Below, piece after piece: positions 21,690-34,522 of a stretch of 64,000 nucleotides of DNA. A program made the translations under genes and the position numbers. The stretch covers positions 4,528,001 to 4,592,000 of the forward strand of contig NC_079884.1 of assembly GCF_029227915.1 (NCBI RefSeq). The letters are read 5' to 3'. How positions within the stretch are numbered: the stretch's first letter is position 1; each line of letters opens with the position of its first letter. Under the pieces are notes generated by a model, which did no database searches, was not told the origin of the DNA, and worked only from the letters and a program-made list of their open reading frames with translations. The stretch comes from Hydractinia symbiolongicarpus (Eukaryota > Cnidaria > Hydrozoa > Anthoathecata > Hydractiniidae).

Positions 21690-24210
21690 ACTACAAGTCT
21701 CATGCGTTTTAGTGGTGAAAAAGTAATTTAAAAAATCGTTCGGGAAATGAGTTTACTCCCTGGGTACTTTGTTTGTACACATTCGACTATACGGGCGAAG
21801 CCCGGGATTTACGGGAAATCGCGGGTTTTCGTTTTCCGGCGATTAAACCTCTTTCATTAAGCGTCTCATCAAAAATGAAAACATTTTTGAAAACTACAAG
21901 TTTCATGCGTTTTAGTGGTGAAAAAAAAATTTAAAAAATCGTTCGGGAAATGAGTTTACTCCCTGGGTACTTTCTTTGTATACTTTTGACTATACGGGCA
22001 GAGTCAAGGATTTACGGGAAGTCGCAGGTTTTCGTTTGCCGGCGATTAAACTTCTTTTATTCAGCGTCTCATCAAAAATGAAAACATTTTTAAAAACTAC
22101 AGGTCTTATGCGTTTTAGTGGTGAAAAAATAATTTAAAAAATCGTTCTGGAAATGAGTTTACTCACAGGGTACTTTCTTTGTATACATTCGACTATACGT
22201 GCCAAGCCCGGGATTTACGGGAAATCGCGGGTTTTCGTTTGCCGGCGATTAAACTGCTTTTATTCAGCGTCTCATCAAAAATGAAAACATTCTTGAAAAC
22301 TACAGGTCTCATGCGTTTTAGTGGTGAAATAATAATTTAAAAAATCGTTTGGGAAATGAGTTTACTCCCTGGGTACTTTCTTTGTATACTTTTGACTATA
22401 CGGGCAGAGTCAAGGATTTACGGGAAGTCGCAGGTTTTCGTTTGCCGGCGATTAAACTTCTTTTATTCAGCGTCTCATCAAAAATGAAAACATTTTTAAA
22501 AACTACAAGTCTCATGCGTTTTAGTGGTGAAAAAGTAATTTAAAAAATCGTTCGGGAAATGAGTTTACTCCCTGGGTACTTTGTTTGTATACATTCGACT
22601 ATACGGGCGAAGCCCGGGATTTACGGGAAATCGCGGGTTTTCGTTTTCCGGCGATTAAACCTCTTTCATTAAGCGTCTCATCAAAAATGAAAACATTTTT
22701 GAAAACTACAAGTTTCATGCGTTTTAGTGGTGAAAAAAAAATTTAAAAAATCGTTCGGGAAATGAGTTTACTCCCTGGGTACTTTCTTTGTATACTTTTA
22801 ACTATACGGGCCAGGCCCGGGATTTACGGGAAATCGCGGGTTTTCGTTTGCCGGCAATTAAACTTATTTTATTCAGCGTCTCATCAAAAATTAAAACATT
22901 CTTGAAAACTACAAGTCTCATGCGTTTTAGTGGTGAAATAATAATTTAAAAAATCGTTTGTGAAATGAGTTTACTCCCTGGGTACTTTCTTTGTATACTT
23001 TTGACTATACGGGCCGAGTCCAGGATTTACGGGAAATCGCAGGTTTTCGTTTGCCGGCGATTAAACTTCTTTTATTCAGCGTCTTATCAAAAATGAAAAC
23101 ATTTTTAAAAACTACAAGTCTCATGCGTTTTAGTGGTGAAAAAGTAATTTAAAAAATCGTTCGGGAAATGAGTTTACTCCCTGGGTACTTTCTTTGTATA
23201 CTTTTGACTATACGGGCCGAGTCCAGGATTTACGGGAAATCGCAGGTTTTCGTTTGCCGGCGATTAAACTTCTTTTATTCAGCGTCTTATCAAAAATGAA
23301 AACATTTTTAAAAACTACAAGTCTCATGCGTTTTAGTGGTGAAAAAGTAATTTAAAAAATCGTTCGGGAAATGAGTTTACTCCCTGGGTACTTTCTTTGT
23401 ATACTTGTGAATATACGGGCCAAGCCGGGATTTACGGGAAATCGCGGGTTTTCGTTTGCCGGCGATTAAACTTCTTTTATTCAGCGTCTCATCAAAAATG
23501 AAAACATTTTTAAAAACTACAGGTCTTATGCGTTTTAGTGGTGAAAAAATAATTTAAAAAATCGTTCTGGAAATGAGTTTACTCACAGGGTAATTTCTTT
23601 GTATACATTCGACTATACGTGCCAAGCCCGGGATTTACGGGAAATCGCGGGTTTTCGTTTGCCGGCGATTAAACTGCTTTTATTCAGCGTCTCATCAAAA
23701 ATGAAAACATTCTTGAAAACTACAAGTCTCATGCGTTTTAGTGGTGAAATAATAATTTAAAAAATCGTTTGGGAAATGAGTTTACTCCCTGGGTACTTTC
23801 TTTGTATACTTTTGACTATACGGGCAGAGTCAAGGATTTACGGGAAGTCGCAGGTTTTCGTTTGCCGGCGATTAAACTTCTTTTATTCAGCGTCTCATCA
23901 AAAATGAAAACATTTTTAAAAACTACAAGTCTCATGCGTTTTAGTGGTGAAAAAGTAATTTAAAAAATCGTTCGGGAAATGAGTTTACTCCCTGGGTACT
24001 TTGTTTGTACACATTCGACTATACGGGCGAAGCCCGGGATTTACGGGAAATCGCGGGTTTTCGTTTTCCGGCGATTAAACCTCTTTCATTAAGCGTCTCA
24101 TCAAAAATGAAAACATTTTTGAAAACTACAAGTTTCATGCGTTTTAGTGGTGAAAAAAAAATTTAAAAAATCGTTCGGGAAATGAGTTTACTCCCTGGGT
24201 ACTTTCTTTG
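21690..24210 (+). repeat. 4- and 7-monomer duplications (812 and 1,420 bp)
   Basis: The variants CGGGCAGAGTCAAGG with GGGAAGTCGCAGG occur near 21995, 22402 and 23822. TTTGTTTGTACACATTCG or TTTGTTTGTATACATTCG with CGGGCGAAGCCCGGG occurs near 21771, 22583 and 24003. Offsets of 812 bp (four monomers) and 1,420 bp (seven monomers) follow. The 1,420 bp match runs from about 22030 to 22790 and again from 23450 to 24210. Confidence 0.8.
22966..23371 (+). repeat. Perfect single-monomer duplication
   Basis: Two adjacent 203 bp monomers, about 22966-23168 and 23169-23371, appear identical in every position I compared, including the GCGTCTTATC variant and the GAAAAAGTAATTT tail. Most neighbours differ at several positions, so this looks like a very recent one-monomer duplication, or an assembly duplication. 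Confidence 0.75.
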
Positions 24211-24379
24211 TATACTTTTGACTATACGGGCCAAGCCCGGGATTTACGGGAAATCGCGGGTTTTCGTTTACCGGCGATTAAACTGCTTTTATTCAGCGTC
24301 TCATCAAAAATGAAAACATTCTTGAAAACTACAAGTCTCATGCGTTTTAGTGGTGAAATAATAATTTAAAAAATCGTTT

Positions 24380-25190
24380 GGGAAATGAGTTTACTCCCTG
24401 GGTACTTTCTTCGTATACTTTTGACTATACGGGCCGAGTCCGGGATTTAGGGAAATCGCAGGTTTTCGTTTGCCGGCGATTAAACTGCTTTTATTCAGCG
24501 TCTCATCAAAAATGAAAACATTTTTGAAAACTACAAGTCTCCTGCGTTTTAGTGGTGAAAAAGTAATTTAAAAAATCGTTCGGGAAATGAGTTTACTCCC
24601 TGGGTACTTTCTTTGTATACTTTTGACTATACGGGCCAAGCCCGGGATTTACGGGAAATCGCGGTTTTTCGTTTGCCGGCGATTAAACTGCTTTTATTCA
24701 GCGTCTCATCAAAAATGAAAACATTCTTGAAAACTACAAGTCTCTTGCGTTTTAGTGGTGAAATAATAATTCAAAAAATCGTTTGGGAAATGAGTTTACT
24801 CCCTGGGTACTTTCTTTGTATACTTTTGACTATACGGGCCGAGTCCGGGATTTAGGGAAATCGCAGGTTTTCGTTTGCCGGCGATTAAACTGCTTTTATT
24901 CAGCGTCTCATCAAAAATGAAAACATTTTTGAAAACTACAAGTCTCCTGCGTTTTAGTGGTGAAAAAGTAATTTAAAAAATCGTTCGGGAAATGAGTTTA
25001 CTCCCTGGGTACTTTCTTTGTATACTTTTGACTATACGGGCCAAGCCCGGGATTTACGGGAAATCGCGGTTTTTCGTTTGCCGGCGATTAAACTGCTTTT
25101 ATTCAGCGTCTCATCAAAAATGAAAACATTCTTGAAAACTACAAGTCTCTTGCGTTTTAGTGGTGAAATAATAATTCAAAAAATCGTTTG
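24380..25190 (+). repeat. 405-bp dimer repeated twice
   Basis: Two copies at 405 bp spacing share GAGTCCGGGATTTAGGG (the first type F units in the window), AGTCTCCTGCG, GCGGTTTTTCG, AGTCTCTTGCG and AATAATTCAAAAAATCG. The last change removes an in-frame stop, which is why longer spurious open frames (80 and 91 codons) start at 24613 and 25018. Confidence 0.82.
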
Positions 25191-27489
25191 GGAAATGAGT
25201 TTACTCCCTGGGTACTTTCTTTGTATACTTTTGAATATACGGGCCAAGCCGGTATTTACGGGAAATCGCGTGTTGTCGTTTGCCGGCGATTAAACTTCTT
25301 TTATTCAGCGTTTCATCAAAAATGAAAACATTTTTAAAAACTACAGGTCTTATGCGTTTTAGTGGTGAAAAAATAATTTAAAAAATCGTTTGGGAAATGA
25401 GTTTACTCACAGGGTACTTTCTTTGTATACTTTTGACTATTCGGGCCGAGTCCGGGATTTACGGGAAATCGCGGATTTTCGTTTGCCGGCGATGAAACTT
25501 CTTTTATTCAGCGTCCCATCAAATATGAAAATATTTTTGAAAACTACAAGTCTCATGCGTTTAGTGGTAAAAAAATAATATAAAAAATCGTTCGGGAAAT
25601 GAGTTTACTCCCTGGGTACTTTCTTTGTATACTTTGACTATACGGGCCAAGCCCGGGATATACGGGAAATCGCGGGTTTTCGTTTGCCAGCGATTAAACT
25701 TCTTTTATTCAGCGTCTCATCAAAAATGAAAACATTTTTAAAAACTACAAGTCTTATGCGTTTTAGTGGTGAAAAAATAATTTAAAAAATCGTTCTGGAA
25801 ATGAGTTTACTCCCTGGGTACTTTCTTTGTATACTTTTGACTATACGGGCCGAGTCCGGGATTTAGGGAAATCGCAGGTTTTCGTTTGCCGGCGATTAAA
25901 CTGCTTTTATTCAGCGTCCCATCAAAAATGAAAACATTCTTGAAAACTACAATTCTCATGCGTTTTAGTGGTGAAAAAGTAATTTAAAAAATCGTTCGGG
26001 AAATGAGTTTACTCCCTTTACTTTACTTTAAACTTCTTTTATTCAGCGTCTTATCAAAAATGAAAACATTTTTGAAAACTACAAGTCTCCTGCGTTTTAG
26101 TGGTGAAAAAGTAATTTAAAAAATCGTTCGGGAAATGAGTTTACTCCCTGGGTACTTTCTTTGTATACTTTTGACTATACGTGCCAAGCCCGGGATTTAC
26201 GGGAAATCGCGGGTTTTCGTTTGCCGGCGATTAAACTGCTTTTATTCAGCGTCTCATCAAAAATGAAAACATTCTTGAAAACTACAAGTCTCTTGCGTTT
26301 TAGTGGTGAAATAATAATTTAAAAAATCGTTTGGGAAATGAGTTTACTCCCTGGGTACTTTCTTTGTATACTTTTGACTATACGGGCAGAGTCAAGGATT
26401 TACGGGAAGTCGCAGGTTTTCGTTTGCCGGCGATTAAACTTCTTTTATTCAGCGTTTCATCAAAAATGAAAACATTTTTAAAAACTACAGGTCTTATGCG
26501 TTTTAGTGGTGAAAAAATAATTTAAAAAATCGTTCGGGAAATGAGTTTACTCCCTGGGTACTTTCTTTGTATACTTTTGACTATACGGGCCAAGCCCGGG
26601 ATTTACGGGAAATCGCGGGTTTTCGTTTGCCGGCGATTAAACTGCTTTTATTCAGCGTCTCGTCAAAAATGAAAACATTCTTGAAAACTACAAGTCTCTT
26701 GCGTTTTAGTGGTGAAATAATAATTCAAAAAATCGTTTGGGAAATGAGTTTACTCCCTGGGTACTTTCTTTGTATACTTTTGAATATACGGGCCAAGCCG
26801 GTATTTACGGGAAATCGCGGGTTGTCGTTTGCCGGCGATTAAACTTCTTTTATTCAGCGTCTCATCAAAAATGAAAACATTTTTAAAAACTACAGGTCTT
26901 ATGCGTTTTAGTGGTGAAAAAATAATTTAAAAAATCGTTCGGGAAATGAGTTTACTCCCTGGGTACTTTCTTTGTATACTTTTGACTATACGGGCCGAGT
27001 CCGGGATTTAGGGAAATCGCAGGTTTTCGTTTGCCGGCGATTAAACTGCTTTTATTCAGCGTCCCATCAAAAATGAAAACATTCTTGAAAACTACAATTC
27101 TCATGCGTTTTAGTGGTGAAATAATAATTTAAAAAATCGTTCGGGAAATGAGTTTACTCCCTGGGTACTTTCTTTGTATACTTTTAAATATACGGGCCAA
27201 GCCGGGATTTACGGGAAATCGCGGGTTTTCGTCTGCCGGCGATTAAACTTCTTTTATTCAGCGTCTCATCAAAAATGAAAACATTTTTAAAAACTACAGG
27301 TCTTATGCGCTTTAGTGGTGAAAAAATAATTTAAAAAATCGTTCTGGAAATGAGTTTACTCACAGAGTACTTTCTTTATATACATTCGACTATACGTGCC
27401 AAGCCCGGCATTTACGGGAAATCGCGGGTTTTCGTTTGCCGGCGATTAAACTGCTTTTATTCAGCGTCTCATCAAAAATGAAAACATTT
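25191..27489 (+). repeat. Mixed zone around the truncated monomer
   Basis: Monomers here pair across an offset of 1,549 bp: the unit with ATTCAAAAAATCG and CGGTATTTACGGG at 25170-25270 returns at 26719-26820. That offset equals an ordinary eight-monomer step (about 1,620 bp) less the 71 bp missing from the truncated unit. A second mark, AACTACAATTCTCATG, occurs near 25946 and 27090. One type D copy is near 25511. Confidence 0.72.
25994..26125 (+). repeat. Truncated monomer (132 bp)
   Basis: The only strongly shortened unit I found: 132 bp instead of 203. After ACTCCC the text runs TTTACTTTACTTTAAAC and rejoins the usual AAACTTCTTTTATTC, so dyads 1 and 2, the CGGG cluster and the TTTGCCGGCG block are all gone. 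The junction holds a short TTTAC direct repeat, suggesting a deletion with filler bases, or a deletion from CTTTG to AAAC followed by substitutions. Confidence 0.9.
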
Positions 27490-30400
27490 TTAAAAACTAC
27501 AAGTCTTATGCGTTTTAGTGGTGAAAAAATAATTTAAAAAATCGTTCTGGAAATGAGTTTACTCCCTGGGTACTTTCTTTGTATACTTTTGACTATACGG
27601 GCCGAGTCCGGGATTTAGGGAAATCGCAGGTTTTCGTTTGCCGGCGATTAAACTGCTTTTATTCAGCGTCATATCAAAAATGAAAACATTCTTGAAAACT
27701 ACAAGTCTCATGCGTTTTAGTGGTGAAATAATAATTTAAAAAATCGTTCGGGAAATGAGTTTACTCCCTGGGTACTTTCTTTGTATACTTTTGAATATAC
27801 GGGCCAAGCCGGGATTTACGGGAAATCGCGGGTTTTCGTCTGCCGGCGATTAAACTTCTTTTATTCAGCGTCTCATCAAAAATGAAAACATTTTTAAAAA
27901 CTACAGGTCTTATGCGTTTTAGTGGTGAAAAAATAATTTAAAAAATCGTTCTGGAAATGAGTTTACTCACAGGGTACTTTCTTTATATACATTCGACTAT
28001 ACGTGCCAAGCCCGGCATTTACGGGAAATCGCGGGTTTTCGTTTGCCGGCGATTAAACTGCTTTTATTCAGCGTCTCATCAAAAATGAAAACATTCTTGA
28101 AAGCTACAAGTCTCATGCGTTTTAGTGGTAAATAATAATGTAAAAAATCGTTTGGGAAATGAGTTTACTCCCTTGGTACTTTCTTTGTATACTTTTGACT
28201 ATACGGCAGAGTCCAGGATTTACGGGAAATCGCAGGTTTTCGTTTGCCGGCGATTAAACTTCTTTTATTCAGCGTCTCATCAAAAATGAAAACATTTTTA
28301 AAAACTGCAAGTCTCATGCGTTTTAGTGGTGAAAAAGTAATTAAAAAAATCGTTCGGGAAATGAGTTTACTCCCTGGGTACTTTCTTTGTATACTTTTGA
28401 CTATACGGGCCAAGCCGGGATTTACGGGAAATCGCGGGTTTTCGTTTGCCGGCGATTAAACTTTTTTTTATTCAGCGTCTCATTAAAAATGAAAACATTT
28501 TTGAAAACTACAAGTCTCATGCGTTTTAGTGGTGAAAAAGTAATTTAAAAAATCGTTCGGGAAATGAGTTTACTCCCTGGGTACTTTCTTTGTATACTTT
28601 TGACTATACGGGCCAAGCCCGGGATTTACGGGAAATCGCGGGTTTTCTTTTGCCGGCGATTAAACTTCTTTTATTCAGCGTCTCATCAAAAATTAAAACA
28701 TTCTTGAAAACTACAAGTCTCATGCGTTTTAGTGGTGAAATAATAATTTAAAAAATCGTTTGGGAAATGAGTTTACTCCCTGGGTACTTTCTTTGTAAAA
28801 TTTTGACTATTCGGGCCGAGTCTAGGATTTACGGGAAATCGCAGGTTTTCGTTTGCCGGCGATTAAACTTCTTTTATTCAGCGTCTTATCAAAAATGAAA
28901 ACATTTTTAAAAACTACAAGTCTCATGCGTTTTAGTGGTGAAAAAGTAATTTAAAAAATCGTTCGGGAAATGAGTTTTATTCCCTGGGTACTTTCTTTGT
29001 ATACTTGTGAATATACGGGCCAAGCCAGGATTTACGGGAAATCGCGGGTTTTCGTTTGCCGGCGATTAAACTTCTTTTATTCAGCGTCTCATCAAAAATA
29101 AAAACATTTTTAAAAACTACAGGTCTTATGCGTTTTAGTGGTGAAAAAATAATTTAAAAAATCGTTCTGGAAATGAGTTTACTCCCTGGGTACTTTCTTT
29201 GTATACTTTTGACTATACGGGCCGAGTCCGGGATTTAGGGAAATCGCAGGTTTTCGTTTGCCGGCGATTAAACTGCTTTTATTCAGCGTCATATCAAAAA
29301 TGAAAACATTCTTGAAAACTACAAGTCTCATGCGTTTTAGTGGTGAAATAATAATTTAAAAAATCGTTCGGGAAATGAGTTTACTCCCTGGGTACTTTCT
29401 TTGTATACTTTTGAATATACGGGCCAAGCCGGGATTTACGGGAAATCGCGGGTTTTCGTCTGCCGGCGATTAAACTTCTTTTATTCAGCGTCTCATCAAA
29501 TATGAAAACATTTTTAAAAACTACAGGTCTTATGCGTTTTAGTGGTGAAAAAATAATTTAAAAAATCGTTCTGGAAATGAGCTTACTCACAGGGTACTTT
29601 CTTTATATACATTCGACTATACGTGCCAAGCCCGGCATTTACGGGAAATCGCGGGTTTTCGTTTGCCGGTGATTAAACTGCTTTTATTCAGCGTCTCATC
29701 AAAAATGAAAACATTCTTGAAAACTACAAGTCTCATGCGTTTTAGTGGTAAATAATAATGTAAAAAATCGTTTGGGAAATGAGTTTACTCCCTTGGTACT
29801 TTCTTTGTATACTTTTGACTATACGGCAGAGTCCAGGATTTACGGGAAATCGCAGGTTTTCGTTTGCCGCCGATTAAACTTCTTTTATTCAGCGTCTCAT
29901 CAAAAATGAAAACATTTTTAAAAACTGCAAGTCTCATGCGTTTTAGTGGTGAAAAAGTAATTTAAAAAATCGTTCGGGAAATGAGTTTACTCCCTGGGTA
30001 CTTTCTTTGTATACTTTTGACTATACGGGCCAAGCCGGGATTTACGGGAAATCGCGGGTTTTCGTTTGCCGGCGATTAAACTTTTTTTTATTCAGCGTCT
30101 CATTAAAAATGAAAACATTTTTGAAAACTACAAGTCTCATGCGTTTTAGTGGTGAAAAAGTAATTTAAAAAATCGTTCGGGAAATGAGTTTACTCCCTGG
30201 GTACTTTCTTTGTATACTTTTGACTATACGGGCCAAGCCCGGGATTTACGGGAAATCGCGGGTTTTCGTTTGCCGGCGATTAAACTTCTTTTATTCAGCG
30301 TCTCATCAAAAATTAAAACATTCTTGAAAACTACAAGTCTCATGCGTTTTAGTGGTGAAATAATAATTTAAAAAATCGTTTGGGAAATGAGTTTACTCCC

Positions 30401-30800
30401 TGGGTACTTTCTTTGTAAAATTTTGACAATTCGGGCCGAGTCTAGGATTTACGGGAAATCGCAGGTTTTCGTTTGCCGGCGATTAAACTTCTTTTACTCA
30501 GCGTCTTATCAAAAATGAAAACATTTTTAAAAACTACAAGTCTCATGCGTTTTAGTGGTGAAAAAGTAATTTAAAAAATCGTTCGGGAAATGAGTTTTAT
30601 TCCCTGGGTACTTTCTTTGTATACTTGAGAATATACGGGCCAAGCCGGGATTTACGGGAAATCGCGGGTTTTCGTTTGCCGGCGATTAAACTTCTTTTAT
30701 TCAGCGTCTCATCAAAAATGAAAACATTTTTAAAAACTACAGGTCTTATGCGTTTTAGTGGTGAAAAAATAATTTAAAAAATCGTTCTGGAAATGAGTTT
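27490..30800 (+). repeat. 8-monomer tandem HOR (1,620 bp), two copies
   Basis: Copy 1 runs about 27490-29110 and copy 2 to about 30800. Shared private marks are GCGTCATATC, TTTATATACATTCG, CCCGGCATTTACGGG, TAAATAATAATGTAAAA, ATACGGCAGAGTCCAGG, AAAACTGCAAG, AAACTTTTTTTTATTC, TTGTAAAATTTTGAC and GAGTTTTATTCCC. Differences between copies are single substitutions. Confidence 0.9.
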
Positions 30801-31687
30801 ACTCACAGGGTACTTTCTTTGTATACATTCGACTATACGTGCCAAGCCCGGGATTTACGGGAAATCGCGGGTTTTCGTTTGCCGGCGATTAAACTTCTTT
30901 TATTCAGCGTCTCATCAAAAATGAAAACATTTTTGAAAACTACAAGTCTCATGCGTTTTAGTGGTGAAAAAGTAATTTAAAAAATCGTTCGGGAAATGAG
31001 TTTACTCCCTGGATACTTTCTTTGTATACTTTTGACTATACGGGCCAAGCCCGGGATTTACGGGAAATCGCGGGTTTTCGTTTGCCGGCAATTAAACTGC
31101 TTTTATTCAGCGTCTCATCACAAATGAAAACATTCTTGAAAACTACAAGTCTCTTGCGTTTTAGTGGTGAAATAATAATTTAAAAAATCGTTTGGGAAAT
31201 GAGTTTACTCCCTGGGTACTTTCTTTGTATACTTTTGACTATACGGGCCGAGTCCGGGATTTACGGGAAATCGCGGATTTTCGTTTGCCGGTGATTAAAC
31301 TTCTTTTATTCAGCGTCCCATCAAATATGAATATATTTTTGAAAACTACAAGTCTCATGCGTTTAGTGGTAAAAAAATAATATAAAAAATCGTTCGGGAA
31401 ATGAGTTTACTCCCTGGGTACTTTCTTTGTATACTTTTGACTATACGGGCCAAGCCCGGGATATACGGGAAATCGCGGGTTTTCGTTTGCCAGCGATTAA
31501 ACTTCTTTTATTCAGCGTCTCATCAAAAATGAAAACATTTTTAAAAACTACAAGTCTTATGCGTTTTAGTGGTGAAAAAATAATTTAAAAAATCGTTCTG
31601 GAAATGAGTTTACTCCCTGGGTACTTTCTTTGTATACTTTTGACTATACGGGCCGAGTCCGGGATTTAGGGAAATCGCAGGTTTTCG

Positions 31688-33320
31688 TTTGCCGGCGATT
31701 AAACTGCTTTTATTCAGCGTCTCATCAAAAATGAAAACATTCTTGAAAACTACAAGTCTTATGCGTTTTAGTGGTGAAATAATAATTTAAAAAATCGTTC
31801 GGGAAATGAGTTTACTCCCTGGGTACTTTCTTTGTATACTTTTGAATATACGGGCCAAGCTGGGATTTACGGGAAATCGCGGGTTTTCGTCTGCCGGCGA
31901 TTAAACTTCTTTTATTCAGCGTCTCATCAAAAATGAAAACATTTTTAAAAACTACAGGTCTTATGCGTTTTAGTGGTGAAAAAATAATTTAAAAAATCGT
32001 TCTGGAAATGAGTTTACTCACAGGGTACTTTCTTTATATACATTCGACTATACGTGCCAAGCCCGGGATTTACAGGAAATCGCGGGTTTTCGTTTGCCGG
32101 CGATTAAACTGCTTTTATTTAGCGTCTCATCAAAAATGAAAACATTCTTGAAAACTACAAGTCTCATGCGTTTTAGTGGTGAAATAATAATTTAAAAAAT
32201 CGTTTGGGAAATGAGTTTACTCCCTTGGTACTTTCTTTGTATACTTTTGACTATATGGGCAGAGTCCAGGATTTACGGGAAATCGCAGGTTTTCGTTTGC
32301 CGGCGATTAAACTTCTTTTATTCAGCGTCTCATCAAAAAAGAAAACATTTTTAAAAACTGCAAGTCTCATGCGTTTTAGTGGTGAAAAAGTAATTTAAAA
32401 AATCGTTCGGGAAATGAGTTTACTCCCTGGGTACTTTCTTTGTATACTTTTGAATATACGGGCCAAGCCGTTATTTACGGGAAATCGCGGGTTGTCGTTT
32501 GCCGGCGATTAAACTGCTTTTATTCAGCGTCTCATCAAAAATGAAAACATTCTTGAAAACTACAAGTCTTATGCGTTTTAGTGGTGAAATAATAATTTAA
32601 AAAATCGTTCGGGAAATGAGTTTACTCCCTGGGTACTTTCTTTGTATACTTTTGAATATACGGGCCAAGCTGGGATTTACGGGAAATCGCGGGTTTTCGT
32701 CTGCCGGCGATTAAACTTCTTTTATTCAGCGTCTCATCAAAAATGAAAACATTTTTAAAAACTACAGGTCTTATGCGTTTTAGTGGTGAAAAAATAATTT
32801 AAAAAATCGTTCTGGAAATGAGTTTACTCACAGGGTACTTTCTTTATATACATTCGACTATACGTGCCAAGCCCGGGATTTACAGGAAATCGCGGGTTTT
32901 CGTTTGCCGGCGATTAAACTGCTTTTATTTAGCGTCTCATCAAAAATGAAAACATTCTTGAAAACTACAAGTCTCATGCGTTTTAGTGGTGAAATAATAA
33001 TTTAAAAAATCGTTTGGGAAATGAGTTTACTCCCTTGGTACTTTCTTTGTATACTTTTGACTATATGGGCAGAGTCCAGGATTTACGGGAAATCGCAGGT
33101 TTTCGTTTGCCGGCGATTAAACTTCTTTTATTCAGCGTCTCATCAAAAAAGAAAACATTTTTAAAAACTGCAAGTCTCATGCGTTTTAGTGGTGAAAAAG
33201 TAATTTAAAAAATCGTTCGGGAAATGAGTTTACTCCCTGGGTACTTTCTTTGTATACTTTTGAATATACGGGCCAAGCCGTTATTTACGGGAAATCGCGG
33301 GTTGTCGTTTGCCGGCGATT
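31688..33320 (+). repeat. Nested 4-monomer repeat (810 bp), first HOR copy
   Basis: Two near-identical 810 bp units, about 31688-32497 and 32498-33320. Each runs from AAACTGCTTTTATTC with AGTCTTATGCG, through CAAGCTGGG, TTTACAGGAAATC and CTATATGGGCAGAG, to GCCGTTATTTACGGG and GGGTTGTCG. The left edge of the second unit joins the GTTGTCG half of one monomer to an AAACTGC half of another. Confidence 0.87.
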
Positions 33321-34522
33321 AAACTTCTTTTATTCAGCGTCTCATCAAAAATGAAAACATTTTTAAAAACTACAGGTCTTATGCGTTTTAGTGGTGAAAA
33401 AATAATTTAAAAAATCGTTCGGGAAATGAGTTTACTCACAGGGTACTTTCTTTGTATACTTTTGACTATACGGGCCGAGTCCGGGATTTACGGGAAATCG
33501 CGGATTTTCGTTTGCCGGCGATTAAACTTCTTTTATTCAGCGTCCCATCAAATATGAAAATATTTTTGACAACTACAAGTCTCATGCGTTTTAGTGGTGA
33601 AATAATAATTTAAAAAATCGTTCGGGAAATGAGTTTACTCCCTGGGTACTTTCTTTGTATACTTTTGAATATACGGGCCAAGCTGGGATTTACGGGAAAT
33701 CGCGGGTTTTCGTCTGCCGGCGATTAAACTTCTTTTATTCAGCGTCTCATCAAAAATGAAAACATTTTTAAAAACTACAGGTCTTATGCGTTTTAGTGGT
33801 GAAAAAATAATTTAAAAAATCGTTCTGGAAATGAGTTTACTCACAGGGTACTTTCTTTATATACATTCGACTATACGTGCCAAGCCCGGGATTTACGGGA
33901 AATCGCGGGTTTTCGTTTGCCGGCAATTAAACTGCTTTTATTCAGCGTCTCATCAAAAATGAAAACATTCTTGAAAACTACAAGTCTCTTGCGTTTTAGT
34001 GGTGAAATAATAATTTAAAAAATCGTTTGGGAAATGAGTTTACTCCCTGGGTACTTTCTTTGTATACTTTTGACTATACGGGCCGAGTCCGGGATTTACG
34101 GGAAATCGCGGATTTTCGTTTGCCGGTGATTAAACTTCTTTTATTCAGCGTCCCATCAAATATGAATATATTTTTGAAAACTACAAGTCTCATGCGTTTA
34201 GTGTTAAAAAAATAATATAAAAAATCGTTCGGGAAATGAGTTTACTCCCTGGGTACTTTCTTTGTATACTTTTGACTATACGGGCCAAGCCCGGGATATA
34301 CGGGAAATCGCGGGTTTTCGTTTGCCAGCGATTAAACTTCTTTTATTCAGCGTCTCATCAAAAATGAAAACATTTTTAAAAACTACAAGTCTTATGCGTT
34401 TTAGTGGTGAAAAAATAATTTAAAAAATCGTTCTGGAAATGAGTTTACTCCCTGGGTACTTTCTTTGTATACTTTTGACTATACGGGCCGAGTCCGGGAT
34501 TTAGGGAAATCGCAGGTTTTCG

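Noticed and set aside
24613-25293. Longer open frames of 80 and 91 codons
   Set aside because: They arise only because AATTTAAAAAATCG became AATTCAAAAAATCG, removing a stop, and they simply read on into the next monomer.
26011-26035. Microsatellite or transposon footprint at the truncated monomer
   Set aside because: The TTTAC repeat is only about two to three units long and there is no terminal inverted repeat or target duplication; it is better read as a deletion junction.
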